A DNA stretch of 64,000 bases from Pontibacterium sp049599735 (lineage in GTDB: Bacteria > Pseudomonadota > Gammaproteobacteria > Pseudomonadales > Balneatricaceae), in NCBI GenBank assembly GCA_049599735.1, contig JBMYOX010000006.1:19646-83645 (forward strand), in the 5' to 3' direction. The notes below the pieces were generated by a model. That model did not search any database and was not told the DNA's origin. It was given only the letters and a program-made list of their open reading frames with translations. A program made the position numbers and the translations under genes. Below, in pieces: positions 50,866 to 59,617 of this stretch (the first letter of the stretch is position 1; every line of letters begins with the position of its first letter).

Positions 50866-52537
50866 ATACCGCCCTGTTTTCAGCGCTTTGATCCTGACTG
50901 TACGGGTGATCTCTTAGTCGCGAAACGGCTTCAAGCAGCAAGTCACCCTGCCAGAGGTGTTCTTCCCGGTAGTTCAGATGATGCTCCATATCCATCAGCA
51001 AAAGTTCAAACGTCTGACTGCCCGCGGCATGGGCAATATCATCTGTGCGGTAAATATGCTGCTGAGGCCAGAAATATTGAGCCCATTCTGTCAGTAGGTA
51101 CTGGCTGGCCTTGCAATCGTTATCACCGCAAGCCCGTGCGAGCTCCTGATAAGCGTTAATTTCTGCAATGACGTGCGGAGAGATTTCTTCTTTCGGACCG
51201 GTCAGGGGCCAGGGGGCGGGATCTGCCTGGATTTTTAGGGGATGGCGCATTCGGTTATACGTATACAGCCAGCCAAGGCTGCTAATAACCGCCAGCGCTG
51301 TCAGTAGCCAGATAAGCAGAGAAACTTTGTCCCGGGATGCGAGGGGTTCGGCGCGTTCGTTCTGCTCTGTCAGCGTTGTGTTTTCTGTTGTGCCGGAGGC
51401 TTTGTTAACGGAAGCGGCGGCTGTCCCGGCCCCTGTCCGGTCGTCTGAAACATTAATCAGCCTGGGGGGCAGCGCCTGGCTTTGTGACTTGTCCAGACGC
51501 ACATCCCACCAGCCTACCCTGATTTCGGGCAGCGTGATTTCTCCCCGCTCCGTTGGGGTCAGAGTCAGTTCTTCGATACGCCGGCTGATAAGGCCCGTGT
51601 CAGTGAAGTGTTCTTCAAGTATGACATTGTCCAGCCGGATATCTGCCAGCTCATTGTTAAGCGGGCTCAGGGGCGGTAGGTTTTCTGCAAGTATACCGGC
51701 CGCCTCCAGGGTCAGGACGCGCTTAACCTCTTTCCCCAGCGGGGCGCTGCTGCGCTGCTGCAAGCTGTCCTCAAGGCTTACTTCAGTGGCAGGTAACCAG
51801 AATCCGGGGGGGCGCTGCTGTGCCCGGGGTAAAACGGCCAGCTCCAGGGGCGCTTTTTGTAACTGCTGATCAATGCTGCCGGGTTTGCCATCGTTATAGC
51901 TCAATGGCTCCAGGCGAATCAGTCCCGTTTGCTGAGGGTAAATGCCGTAGCGCTGCTCTGTCACCTGGTATGGCAGGCCCCGCAGTTGTGTCTGGTACTG
52001 CCTGGGTTCACCCAGGGGCTTGATGATGGCATCTGCGGTCATGGGCTTAGATAAGACGGCTCCGTCCGGCAGAGGATGGCGGTGATGAAACCTGGTTGTC
52101 AGTATGGCCTGGCTGTGAATGTAAATTTCGTTGGTATCGAGTTCCGCCTCTAATAACAGGGACTCTGACAGTATACCGGGCATGGCTCGGTTATTAGCCA
52201 GTACATTAAGTGAGATGGGCAATGATTTTTCAGCACCGACACTGATGGATGGAATGGACAGGGCGCCGTACTTCAGAGGGCGCAGCATAATTTGCCAGCG
52301 TGTTGAAAAGTGGCGTTCGCCATTGCTGTAGCTGGAAATACTCATCTGTTTTGAGCCGATAATTCTGAAGCTTTGGCTTAGTGTTGACAGATCCGGATTT
52401 TGTTTGAATTTTTGATCGGCTTCGAGTGTGAGCTGTAGTGTTTCTCCCAGGGTTAATGTTTGTACATTGACACGGGCATTGACTGCTGCCTGCAACGGCA
52501 GGCTGATCAGGCAAACGAGCAACAACAACTTTTGCAT
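50855..52537 (-). CDS. batD: BatD-family protein (oxygen tolerance domain)
   Basis: A 560-residue protein with a signal peptide (MQKLLLLVCLISLPLQAAVNA), a large beta-rich BatD domain in two or more repeats (VQTLTLGETLQLTLEAD), a transmembrane helix near residue 405-425 (LLIWLLTALAVISSLGWLY) and a cytoplasmic tail. BatD usually sits with moxR/batA/batB/batC; none is adjacent here. The family is linked to stress tolerance but its molecular role is unsettled. Start at ATG 52537 is preferred over a TTG two codons earlier; no clear ribosome site is seen. Divergent from gdhB. Confidence 0.9.
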   Translation of the reverse strand: MQKLLLLVCLISLPLQAAVNARVNVQTLTLGETLQLTLEADQKFKQNPDLSTLSQSFRIIGSKQMSISSYSNGERHFSTRWQIMLRPLKYGALSIPSISVGAEKSLPISLNVLANNRAMPGILSESLLLEAELDTNEIYIHSQAILTTRFHHRHPLPDGAVLSKPMTADAIIKPLGEPRQYQTQLRGLPYQVTEQRYGIYPQQTGLIRLEPLSYNDGKPGSIDQQLQKAPLELAVLPRAQQRPPGFWLPATEVSLEDSLQQRSSAPLGKEVKRVLTLEAAGILAENLPPLSPLNNELADIRLDNVILEEHFTDTGLISRRIEELTLTPTERGEITLPEIRVGWWDVRLDKSQSQALPPRLINVSDDRTGAGTAAASVNKASGTTENTTLTEQNERAEPLASRDKVSLLIWLLTALAVISSLGWLYTYNRMRHPLKIQADPAPWPLTGPKEEISPHVIAEINAYQELARACGDNDCKASQYLLTEWAQYFWPQQHIYRTDDIAHAAGSQTFELLLMDMEHHLNYREEHLWQGDLLLEAVSRLRDHPYSQDQSAENRAVSSP

Positions 52538-52771
52538 AAACAAGAGGTTCCGGCAGCGAGCAGGCAGAATAGCAAATCATGATAAGGCTATTATGGGTAA
52601 AGCAGGTGTGCTTATCAAACCAGGATTCGCGCCTTGTTGATTTTAGTACTGAAGTAACTCCGGGCAGGCCGGGTGTACTGAAAGTATGGCTGGAAATATT
52701 TTACAGCGCGCACCATTATTTAAGGGCTCCCCGGATTTTATTGCGTTAACTGCCACAGGGAAGGATTGTAT

Positions 52772-55700
52772 ATGCCCCGTTTTAACCATGAGAATAAGGC
52801 GCAACTTCTTTTTCAGCTGAACGAAGAAATTTACAACCGGCTTCCGGACAGTCGGGCGCGGGAATTAGACACCTTTGCCGCGTTGTATTACCGGTCTGCC
52901 TCCCCGGCAGATCTTTGTGAGTGGCATCTGGATGATCTTTATGGTGCAACGGTGGCGTGCTGGCAGTTTCTGCAGCGGCGTAAGCCTGATGAAACCCGGA
53001 TCCGGGTTTTTAATCCGGATTACGAGGCGCATGGCTGGCAGTCAACTCATACTGTTATCGAAATTCTGCAAAAGGATATGCCGTTTATCGTCGACTCACT
53101 GCGTATGGCATTAAATCAGCGCAACCTGACGATCCACGCAATCAACAGCGCAATTTTGACACTTGAGCGTGATGAGCAGGGAAACCTGATTGAGTTATTG
53201 GGCAAAGAAAGTCAGGACCCAGAGGCACAGCGTGAATGCCTGGTGTCCGTTGAGGTTGACCGCCATACCGATCCGGTACATCTGGCGCAACTGGAATACA
53301 GCATCAATGCCGTCTTTAATGATGTGCAGATGGTGGTTGAAGATTTTGAGCCGATGATGGCGCAATGTGACTTGCTTGAAACGGAATATCAGCGTTGTAT
53401 AAATGGACTGGATGCTAATGATGTTAGCGAAGTGGGTGAGTTTATCCGCTGGCTTAAGACACATTTTACGTTTCTGGGTTATGACGAATATGAGCTGGTA
53501 TCCGGGGACGGGCAGCCGCAGTTAAAAGCGGTCACAGGTACGCAGCTGGGTTTGTTAAAATACTGTGATGACCGCTGCCGGGAAGGGCTGGTTAACGAAG
53601 GTAACCGGGATGCCGGTGAGTTTGTGCTGGTGCCTGAGATCCTGTCTTTTTCTAAATCTCCTGCAAAATCGCGGGTCCATCGCCCGGCCTATCCGGACTA
53701 TATCAGCCTGAAACGCTTTGATGAGCAGGGACGGGTAATGGGGGAAGTCCGTTTTCTGGGACTTTATACCTCCAATGTTTATATTCAGAGTTCACGCCTG
53801 ATTCCTGTGGTGCGGCGTAAGGTTGAGCAGGTGATGGAACGCTCAGGTCTGCACCCACAGGGGCATAACTGGAAAGAACTGGCCCAGATACTGGAAATCT
53901 ATCCCCGTGATGATCTGTTTCAAATTGCGGTGGAAGAGTTGGTAGAAACCGCAGTCGATATTCTACAGATTCATGAGCGTCGCCAGATCCGTCTGTTTGT
54001 ACGGCGGGATCATTTTGGTCAGTTTTATTCCTGCCTGATTTATGCGCCCCGCGATGTGTACAGCACAGAGTTTCGCCAGAAAGCAGAGGCTATTCTGTGT
54101 CGGGAACTGAAGTGTACACAGGCAGATTTTACCACCTATTTTTCAGAGTCCGTGCTGGCGCGAACCCAGTTTATCTTACGGGGTGATCAGCCGGTCTCAG
54201 CCGATGTGGATATTGTTCATCTTGAAGATATGATCCGCGAGGCCGCCCGTAGCTGGAATGATCATTTGCACAGTGCGCTTGTGGATGCGGTCGGCGAGGA
54301 GCAGGGTATAGCAGCGTTTAATCGTTACAGTCCGGCCTTTCCCGGCAGCTATAAAGCGGATTTTTCACCGCGTACTGCGGTGGTGGATATTGGTCATATG
54401 CAGGCCTTAACTACGGCGTCTCCTCTGGCATTCAGTTTCTACCGGGCACTGGACCTGGAAGCGAATACTCTGAATTTTAAATTATTCAGTTATGGTTGTT
54501 CTTTGCCGCTGTCTGATGTCTTACCTGTGCTGGAAAAGCTGGGTTTACGTGTGATTGAAGAGCACCCCTATAAATTAAGAACTGCATCCGATGAAATATG
54601 GGTGCACGATTTTAATCTTGTTTATTCCGGTAAAGCGTTAATAGAGTTTGATGAACGCGAGCATGTTTTTGAAGAAGCGTTTTTGAATATCTGGCGGGGC
54701 AATGCGGCCAGCGATGAGTTCAACCGCCTGGTGTTATCTGCCCGAATGGGCTGGCGTGAAGTCAATATGCTGCGGGCTTATGCGGCTTATATGAAGCAGA
54801 TCCGCTTTAACATCAGTACCCGGGGTATCAGTACGGCACTGAACAATCATGTGGCTATCGCTTCTAAGCTGGTGGCACTTTTTGAAGCACGTTTTCACCT
54901 GGAAAAATACAGTGAAGCACGGCAGTCTGAGCTGGAAGCTGCCATTATTGCGGATCTGGACGAGGTGTTGAGCCTGAATGAGGATCGGGTGATTCGTCAG
55001 TATCTTATGCTGATAAAAGCTACCCTGCGAACAAATTTTTATCAGGCCCAAAATGGTAATTTTAAACCTTATTGTTCGTTTAAATTTTCCCCTAAAGATA
55101 TTTCTGATATCCCCTTACCCAAACCACTGTTTGAAATTTTTGTATTTTCGCCCTGGATGGAAGGGGTGCATTTACGCGGGGGAAGGGTTGCCCGGGGTGG
55201 ATTGCGCTGGTCGGATCGCAATGATGATTATCGCACCGAAGTATTAGGCTTAGTGAAAGCGCAGCAGGTTAAGAATGCGGTCATAGTGCCGGTAGGGGCA
55301 AAAGGCGGTTTTGTTGCGAAGCGTTTACATGCGGATATGGCGCGTCAGGCCTGGCTGGCTGAAGGTATTTATTGCTATAAAACCTTTATCCGGGGTCTGC
55401 TGGATTTGACCGATAACCTGATTGAGGGGCAGGTGGTTCGACCGCCGGATGTGATTGTGCATGATGAGGATGACAGTTACCTGGTGGTGGCCGCAGATAA
55501 AGGCACAGCCACATTTTCCGACACGGCTAACGAGCTTTCACAGGAATATGGGTTCTGGCTTGGGGATGCTTTTGCATCGGGTGGCAGCCAGGGTTATGAC
55601 CACAAAGTGATGGGCATTACCGCAAAAGGGGCCTGGGTATCAGTAGAACGTCATTTTCGAGAGATGGGAAGAGATACGGCCACAGAGGATTTTACCGTGC

Positions 55701-57613
55701 TGGGTATCGGTGATATGGCGGGTGATGTTTTTGGCAATGGCATGTTGCTCTCAAAGCATATCCGGCTACAGGCGGCCTTTAATCATCAACATATCTTTCT
55801 GGATCCTGACCCTGATCCCGCCCTTAGCTGGCAGGAGCGGCAACGATTATTTGAGCTGCCGCGCTCCGGCTGGAATGACTATACCCCTGAGTTGATCTCT
55901 GAAGGCGGTGGTGTGTTTTCCCGCAGCAGCAAAGCAATACGCTTAAGTGATCCGGTCAGGGAAATGCTCGGGCTGACGGAAAAGCGCCTGACGCCTGCCG
56001 AATTAATTAATGCGTTGCTGAAAGCGCCGGTTGATCTGATCTGGAACGGCGGCATAGGCACTTATGTGAAGGCAAAAAGCGAAACGGATGTGCAGGTCGG
56101 GGACAAAGCCAATGACGGCTTAAGGGTGAATGCCTGTGAGCTGAGGGCAGCCGTGATAGGCGAAGGCGGCAATCTGGGTATGACCCAGCAGGCGCGTATG
56201 GAATATGCCATGCGGGGCGGGCGGCTGAACACAGATTTTATTGATAATGCCGGTGGTGTTGACTGCTCTGATCATGAAGTGAATATCAAAATCCTGCTTA
56301 ACCAGATTGTCGCTGAAGGGGATTTGACAGAAAAACAGAGAAACCGGCTACTTGAAGAGATGACCGATACCGTGACCTCTCTGGTGTTGAGAAATAATTT
56401 TCGCCAGGTACAGGCAATCAGTGTCGCAGAAGCCCGCTCACTGGTCAGCATGGCGGAATACCGGCGCTTTATCAGTCACCTGGAGCAGGAAGGTACCTTA
56501 AACCGGGCTCTTGAATTTCTGCCCGATGATGAAAGTCTGGCAGAGCGTAAAAAGGCGGGTATCGGCCTGACACGCCCGGAGCTTTCCGTACTCATTTCCT
56601 ACAGTAAAGCCACCTTAAAAGAGGCTTTAATCAAAGCACGTGTCGCTGATGACCCTTATCTTTCCAAAGAGCTTGGCAGTGCTTTTCCGGCGATCTTATC
56701 TGAAAAATATCCCGAGCATTTAAAAGCACACCGCCTGCATGGGGAGATTGTCGCCACACAAATAGCCAATCATATTGTAAACGTGATGGGGGTTAACTTT
56801 GTTGACAGGCTGCGGGCGTCAACCGGTGCTGATGACGCGACTATTGCCCGGGCTTACGTGCTGGCACGGGATATTCTGGATCTGGATAATTGCTGGCAGC
56901 AGATTGAAGCACTGAATCACAAAGTAAGCACGGATATTCAGATTTTGATGATGCATGATCTGCAACATCTGGCACGGCGTACAACCCGCTGGTTTGTGCG
57001 TAATCGCCGTGCTGAACTGGATTGTGCTGAAGAAGCGAGGTTATTTACCACTCAGCTGGGTAAAGTCAGTAAACAGCTGGGAGAATTGCTGTGTGGTGAG
57101 CCTAAGGGCATCTGGGATAATGCCTATAACTGTTATGTGGATGCCGGTGTACCGACACGTATGGCAGAGATGGTGGCTGGTGCGCGCAGTTTATATAGTG
57201 GTCTGGGTATTATTGAAGTGGCCAGGGAAACGCATATTGCGGTGGAGTCGGTGGCGCAGGCCTACTTTGAACTGGGTGAGCAGCTGGGATTGCAATGGTT
57301 TACCCAGCAGCTAAACGCACTGGAAGTGGATAACTACTGGCAGGCATCCGCCCGGGAGGCTTTCAGGGATGATATGGACTGGCAGCAGCGTGCGTTGATA
57401 TCCAATGTACTTAAAAATTATCACAAAGATGTTGATGTCACTGAGTTGGTTTCCCGCTGGGTTAATGATAATCAGGTGCATGTCGGGCGCTGGCATAATG
57501 TGCTGTCTGAGCTGAAAAGTACGGAACGGGAAGAGTATGCGATGTATACCGTTGCGGTACGTGAGCTTTTTGATCTGGCAAAGAATAGTGAGTTTGCTGC
57601 GGCTAATGACTAA
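52772..57613 (+). CDS. gdhB: NAD-specific glutamate dehydrogenase, large (180 kDa class)
   Basis: Oxidises glutamate to 2-oxoglutarate and ammonia with NAD+, a catabolic enzyme. The 1613-residue protein is of the L-180 class: an N-terminal ACT-like regulatory region (QKDMPFIVDSLRMALNQRNL near residue 90) and a C-terminal catalytic core with RGGLRWSDRNDDYRTEVLGL and VPVGAKGGFV. The ATG at 52772 has AAGGA 6 bases upstream. It is monocistronic. With amt, ansA and the omega-amidase it contributes to nitrogen turnover. Confidence 0.97.
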   Translation: MPRFNHENKAQLLFQLNEEIYNRLPDSRARELDTFAALYYRSASPADLCEWHLDDLYGATVACWQFLQRRKPDETRIRVFNPDYEAHGWQSTHTVIEILQKDMPFIVDSLRMALNQRNLTIHAINSAILTLERDEQGNLIELLGKESQDPEAQRECLVSVEVDRHTDPVHLAQLEYSINAVFNDVQMVVEDFEPMMAQCDLLETEYQRCINGLDANDVSEVGEFIRWLKTHFTFLGYDEYELVSGDGQPQLKAVTGTQLGLLKYCDDRCREGLVNEGNRDAGEFVLVPEILSFSKSPAKSRVHRPAYPDYISLKRFDEQGRVMGEVRFLGLYTSNVYIQSSRLIPVVRRKVEQVMERSGLHPQGHNWKELAQILEIYPRDDLFQIAVEELVETAVDILQIHERRQIRLFVRRDHFGQFYSCLIYAPRDVYSTEFRQKAEAILCRELKCTQADFTTYFSESVLARTQFILRGDQPVSADVDIVHLEDMIREAARSWNDHLHSALVDAVGEEQGIAAFNRYSPAFPGSYKADFSPRTAVVDIGHMQALTTASPLAFSFYRALDLEANTLNFKLFSYGCSLPLSDVLPVLEKLGLRVIEEHPYKLRTASDEIWVHDFNLVYSGKALIEFDEREHVFEEAFLNIWRGNAASDEFNRLVLSARMGWREVNMLRAYAAYMKQIRFNISTRGISTALNNHVAIASKLVALFEARFHLEKYSEARQSELEAAIIADLDEVLSLNEDRVIRQYLMLIKATLRTNFYQAQNGNFKPYCSFKFSPKDISDIPLPKPLFEIFVFSPWMEGVHLRGGRVARGGLRWSDRNDDYRTEVLGLVKAQQVKNAVIVPVGAKGGFVAKRLHADMARQAWLAEGIYCYKTFIRGLLDLTDNLIEGQVVRPPDVIVHDEDDSYLVVAADKGTATFSDTANELSQEYGFWLGDAFASGGSQGYDHKVMGITAKGAWVSVERHFREMGRDTATEDFTVLGIGDMAGDVFGNGMLLSKHIRLQAAFNHQHIFLDPDPDPALSWQERQRLFELPRSGWNDYTPELISEGGGVFSRSSKAIRLSDPVREMLGLTEKRLTPAELINALLKAPVDLIWNGGIGTYVKAKSETDVQVGDKANDGLRVNACELRAAVIGEGGNLGMTQQARMEYAMRGGRLNTDFIDNAGGVDCSDHEVNIKILLNQIVAEGDLTEKQRNRLLEEMTDTVTSLVLRNNFRQVQAISVAEARSLVSMAEYRRFISHLEQEGTLNRALEFLPDDESLAERKKAGIGLTRPELSVLISYSKATLKEALIKARVADDPYLSKELGSAFPAILSEKYPEHLKAHRLHGEIVATQIANHIVNVMGVNFVDRLRASTGADDATIARAYVLARDILDLDNCWQQIEALNHKVSTDIQILMMHDLQHLARRTTRWFVRNRRAELDCAEEARLFTTQLGKVSKQLGELLCGEPKGIWDNAYNCYVDAGVPTRMAEMVAGARSLYSGLGIIEVARETHIAVESVAQAYFELGEQLGLQWFTQQLNALEVDNYWQASAREAFRDDMDWQQRALISNVLKNYHKDVDVTELVSRWVNDNQVHVGRWHNVLSELKSTEREEYAMYTVAVRELFDLAKNSEFAAAND

Positions 57614-57668
57614 AATTCGGTGAAGCGATTATAATCATTCGTTTTCAGGTTATATTTTTTGACCCTTT

Positions 57669-57890
57669 ATGAACAAAATTGTTTTTGATCTGAGTTTGTC
57701 TTCGGACGAATATCTGCGGGTGTATCAGGGCAGTGCCCGTGATGTGGTTACCCGCGCGCTGGACGGGCGCCGGGTGCGTTTTCCTGCCCATGTGCTTAAA
57801 CCGTTTTTGCTGCATACGGGTATTTATGGGCGTTTTTGTATTCGTTTTGATGCCAGCGGGCGTTTTCAGGGTATCGACAAGCTGACTTAA
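57669..57890 (+). CDS. DUF2835 protein
   Basis: A 73-residue cytoplasmic protein of the DUF2835 family, found mainly in marine gammaproteobacteria: FDLSLSSDEYLRVYQG and VRFPAHVLKPFLLHTGIYGRF. No known function. It begins 55 bases after gdhB and 99 bases before pyrD on the same strand. Family identity is fairly sure, function not. Confidence 0.88.
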   Translation: MNKIVFDLSLSSDEYLRVYQGSARDVVTRALDGRRVRFPAHVLKPFLLHTGIYGRFCIRFDASGRFQGIDKLT

Positions 57891-57989
57891 GGGTCAGTCA
57901 GGCTCAGAGATGGCAAACGCTGATGGGCCTGTTAATAACGCGCGGCCTCCCCTATAATTGCGGCAAAATTTTAAGCACAGAGTAGCCGC

Positions 57990-59015
57990 ATGTTATATCC
58001 CCTGGCCCGATCCCTGATGTTCCGCTTTGACCCTGAAACGTCCCACGATTTAGCACTGCGCACCATGAATGTGGCTGCTGATCTGGGTCTTTATAAATTG
58101 ATGGGGGCAACACAGATTGCTGATCCGGTCGAGGTGATGGGCTTGAACTTCCCAAACCGGGTAGGTTTAGCCGCAGGCCTGGATAAAAACGGCATTGCGG
58201 TGGATGGTTTGGCCAGCATGGGTTTTGGATTTGTAGAAGTGGGCACCGTGACACCCCGGCCACAGGCAGGCAACCCTAAACCACGTATTTTCCGTTTGCC
58301 GGAACACAGCGCCATTATCAACCGTATGGGTTTTAATAACGGTGGTGTGGATCAGTTGTTAAAAAATCTGGAACGCAGTGCTTATAAAGGCATTCTGGGT
58401 ATTAATATCGGCAAAAACAAAGATACGGCCAACGAAAAAGCGAATGACGATTACCTGCTCTGTATGCGTAAGGTATATGAGCGTGCGTCTTATATTACAG
58501 TGAATGTATCCTCGCCCAACACGCCGGGGCTGCGCACCCTGCAATATGGTGAGTCCCTGAACAGTCTGCTTGATGCGCTTAAATCTGAGCAGGTTCGTCA
58601 GGCGAAGTTACATAATCGTTATGTACCTATCGCAGTTAAAATCGCACCGGATATGGAAACTGAAGAGCTTCAGTTGGTTGCCAGTTCATTAAAAGCGTAT
58701 GAAATGGACGGGGTGATAGCGACGAACACCACGCTTTCCCGGGAAGGTGTGGAAGGTGCACAGTTTGCCGACGAAGCGGGCGGGCTTTCGGGTGCGCCGG
58801 TAAGAAATAAATCAACTCAGACTATTCGCACTCTGGCTCAGGCGCTGGATGGTGCGCTACCTGTTATCGGAGTGGGTGGTATTACCGAAGGTTTTGATGC
58901 GGCTGAAAAAATAGAGGCAGGCGCAAGCCTTGTTCAAATTTATACGGGCTTTATCTATAAGGGGCCGCAGTTAGTTGCTGACTCGGTACGTGCAATTCAG
59001 GCGCTGAAAGGTTAG
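57990..59015 (+). CDS. pyrD: Dihydroorotate dehydrogenase, class 2 (quinone)
   Basis: Membrane-associated, FMN-containing enzyme for step four of pyrimidine synthesis. The 341-residue protein has the N-terminal quinone-binding helices (PLARSLMFRFDPETSHDL), NRVGLAAGLDKNG, catalytic Ser in NVSSPNTPGLR, and VIGVGGI for FMN phosphate. A terminator hairpin follows. Confidence 0.97.
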   Translation: MLYPLARSLMFRFDPETSHDLALRTMNVAADLGLYKLMGATQIADPVEVMGLNFPNRVGLAAGLDKNGIAVDGLASMGFGFVEVGTVTPRPQAGNPKPRIFRLPEHSAIINRMGFNNGGVDQLLKNLERSAYKGILGINIGKNKDTANEKANDDYLLCMRKVYERASYITVNVSSPNTPGLRTLQYGESLNSLLDALKSEQVRQAKLHNRYVPIAVKIAPDMETEELQLVASSLKAYEMDGVIATNTTLSREGVEGAQFADEAGGLSGAPVRNKSTQTIRTLAQALDGALPVIGVGGITEGFDAAEKIEAGASLVQIYTGFIYKGPQLVADSVRAIQALKG

Positions 59016-59025
59016 GCACTGCCGA

Positions 59026-59053
59026 ATAAAAAGCTCCCTTTGTAAGGGAGCTT
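59026..59053 (-). terminator. Terminator between pyrD and rmf
   Basis: AAGCTCCCT-N5-AGGGAGCTT, 9-bp perfect stem. On the minus strand it is followed by TTTTT, so it ends rmf best; on the plus strand the tail is weak but it may also serve pyrD. Confidence 0.8.
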
Positions 59054-59088
59054 CTCTAAAGCATCAAGATAGATTTCAGAATACGATG

Positions 59089-59295
59089 TTAGTGAAGTGA
59101 TGGATTAATTTGAATGGCAGATACTCCTTCCTGGCCATTCCAGTGAGCCTCGCGGCCTTCGCGCCAACCGTTCATCCAGTGGCTACGTAACTCAAGCGTG
59201 TTAACCGGACAGTTATCACGGGATTTTCCGTCAATACCGGCGTTGAATCCACGGTTGAAAAGGGTAGAGCTGCGATCTCTTTTTTGTCTCTTCAT
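59089..59295 (-). CDS. rmf: Ribosome modulation factor
   Basis: A 68-residue basic protein that dimerises 70S ribosomes into 100S particles in stationary phase. MKRQKRDRSSTLFNRGFNAGIDGKS and CPVNTLELRSHWMNGWREG match E. coli RMF (55 residues), with a longer C-terminus. The ATG at 59295 has GAGG upstream; the frame remains open for 38 codons before it but the longer form is unlike the family. A 322-base control region separates it from rlmL. Confidence 0.93.
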   Translation of the reverse strand: MKRQKRDRSSTLFNRGFNAGIDGKSRDNCPVNTLELRSHWMNGWREGREAHWNGQEGVSAIQINPSLH

Positions 59296-59617
59296 CAGTT
59301 GGAGCCTCTCTGTTCGTTTCGTATTTTTTTTGAGAGTAGATACCGGAGACCTGGCATCTGGTCTTCTGTGGCTTAAACCCTTCAATGGGTACCGCAGAAC
59401 CTTATTCATATCGGAAAAACTGCGTGCGTACGATTTAAATTAGCTATCCTGTTACCGTACTGTAATAAAACAAATTAGAGCGCGGGTGCAAAAATCGAAG
59501 TTATTCATTGGCTTAGCCTTCTTATGAAGTGCATGATTTCTTTATGAATAATTATCAATTGTTTTCAGCATATTATGAATATAGTTCATAAGCTTTGTTG
59601 AAGTTAGACGTAGGTAT
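59296..59617. other. 322-base divergent region between rmf and rlmL
   Basis: No gene is seen. The rmf side holds a short hairpin AGACC-N8-GGTCT in the would-be rmf leader. The rlmL side is AT-rich and contains TTATGAA three times directly (59522, 59542, 59573) and once inverted (59585), with the last two forming a palindrome. Both promoters must lie here. Confidence 0.6.
59522..59591. promoter_or_regulatory. Iterated TTATGAA motif
   Basis: TTATGAA at 59522-59528, 59542-59548 and 59573-59579, plus inverse TTCATAA at 59585-59591. Spacings of 20 and 31 bases place the copies on about the same helix face. The last direct copy and the inverse form TTATGAA-tatag-TTCATAA, 26 bases before the rlmL start. 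Confidence 0.5.

Noticed and set aside
59296..59409. Longer RMF starting at 59409
   Set aside because: The extra 38 residues are absent from the RMF family, and the ATG at 59295 has a fitting RBS.
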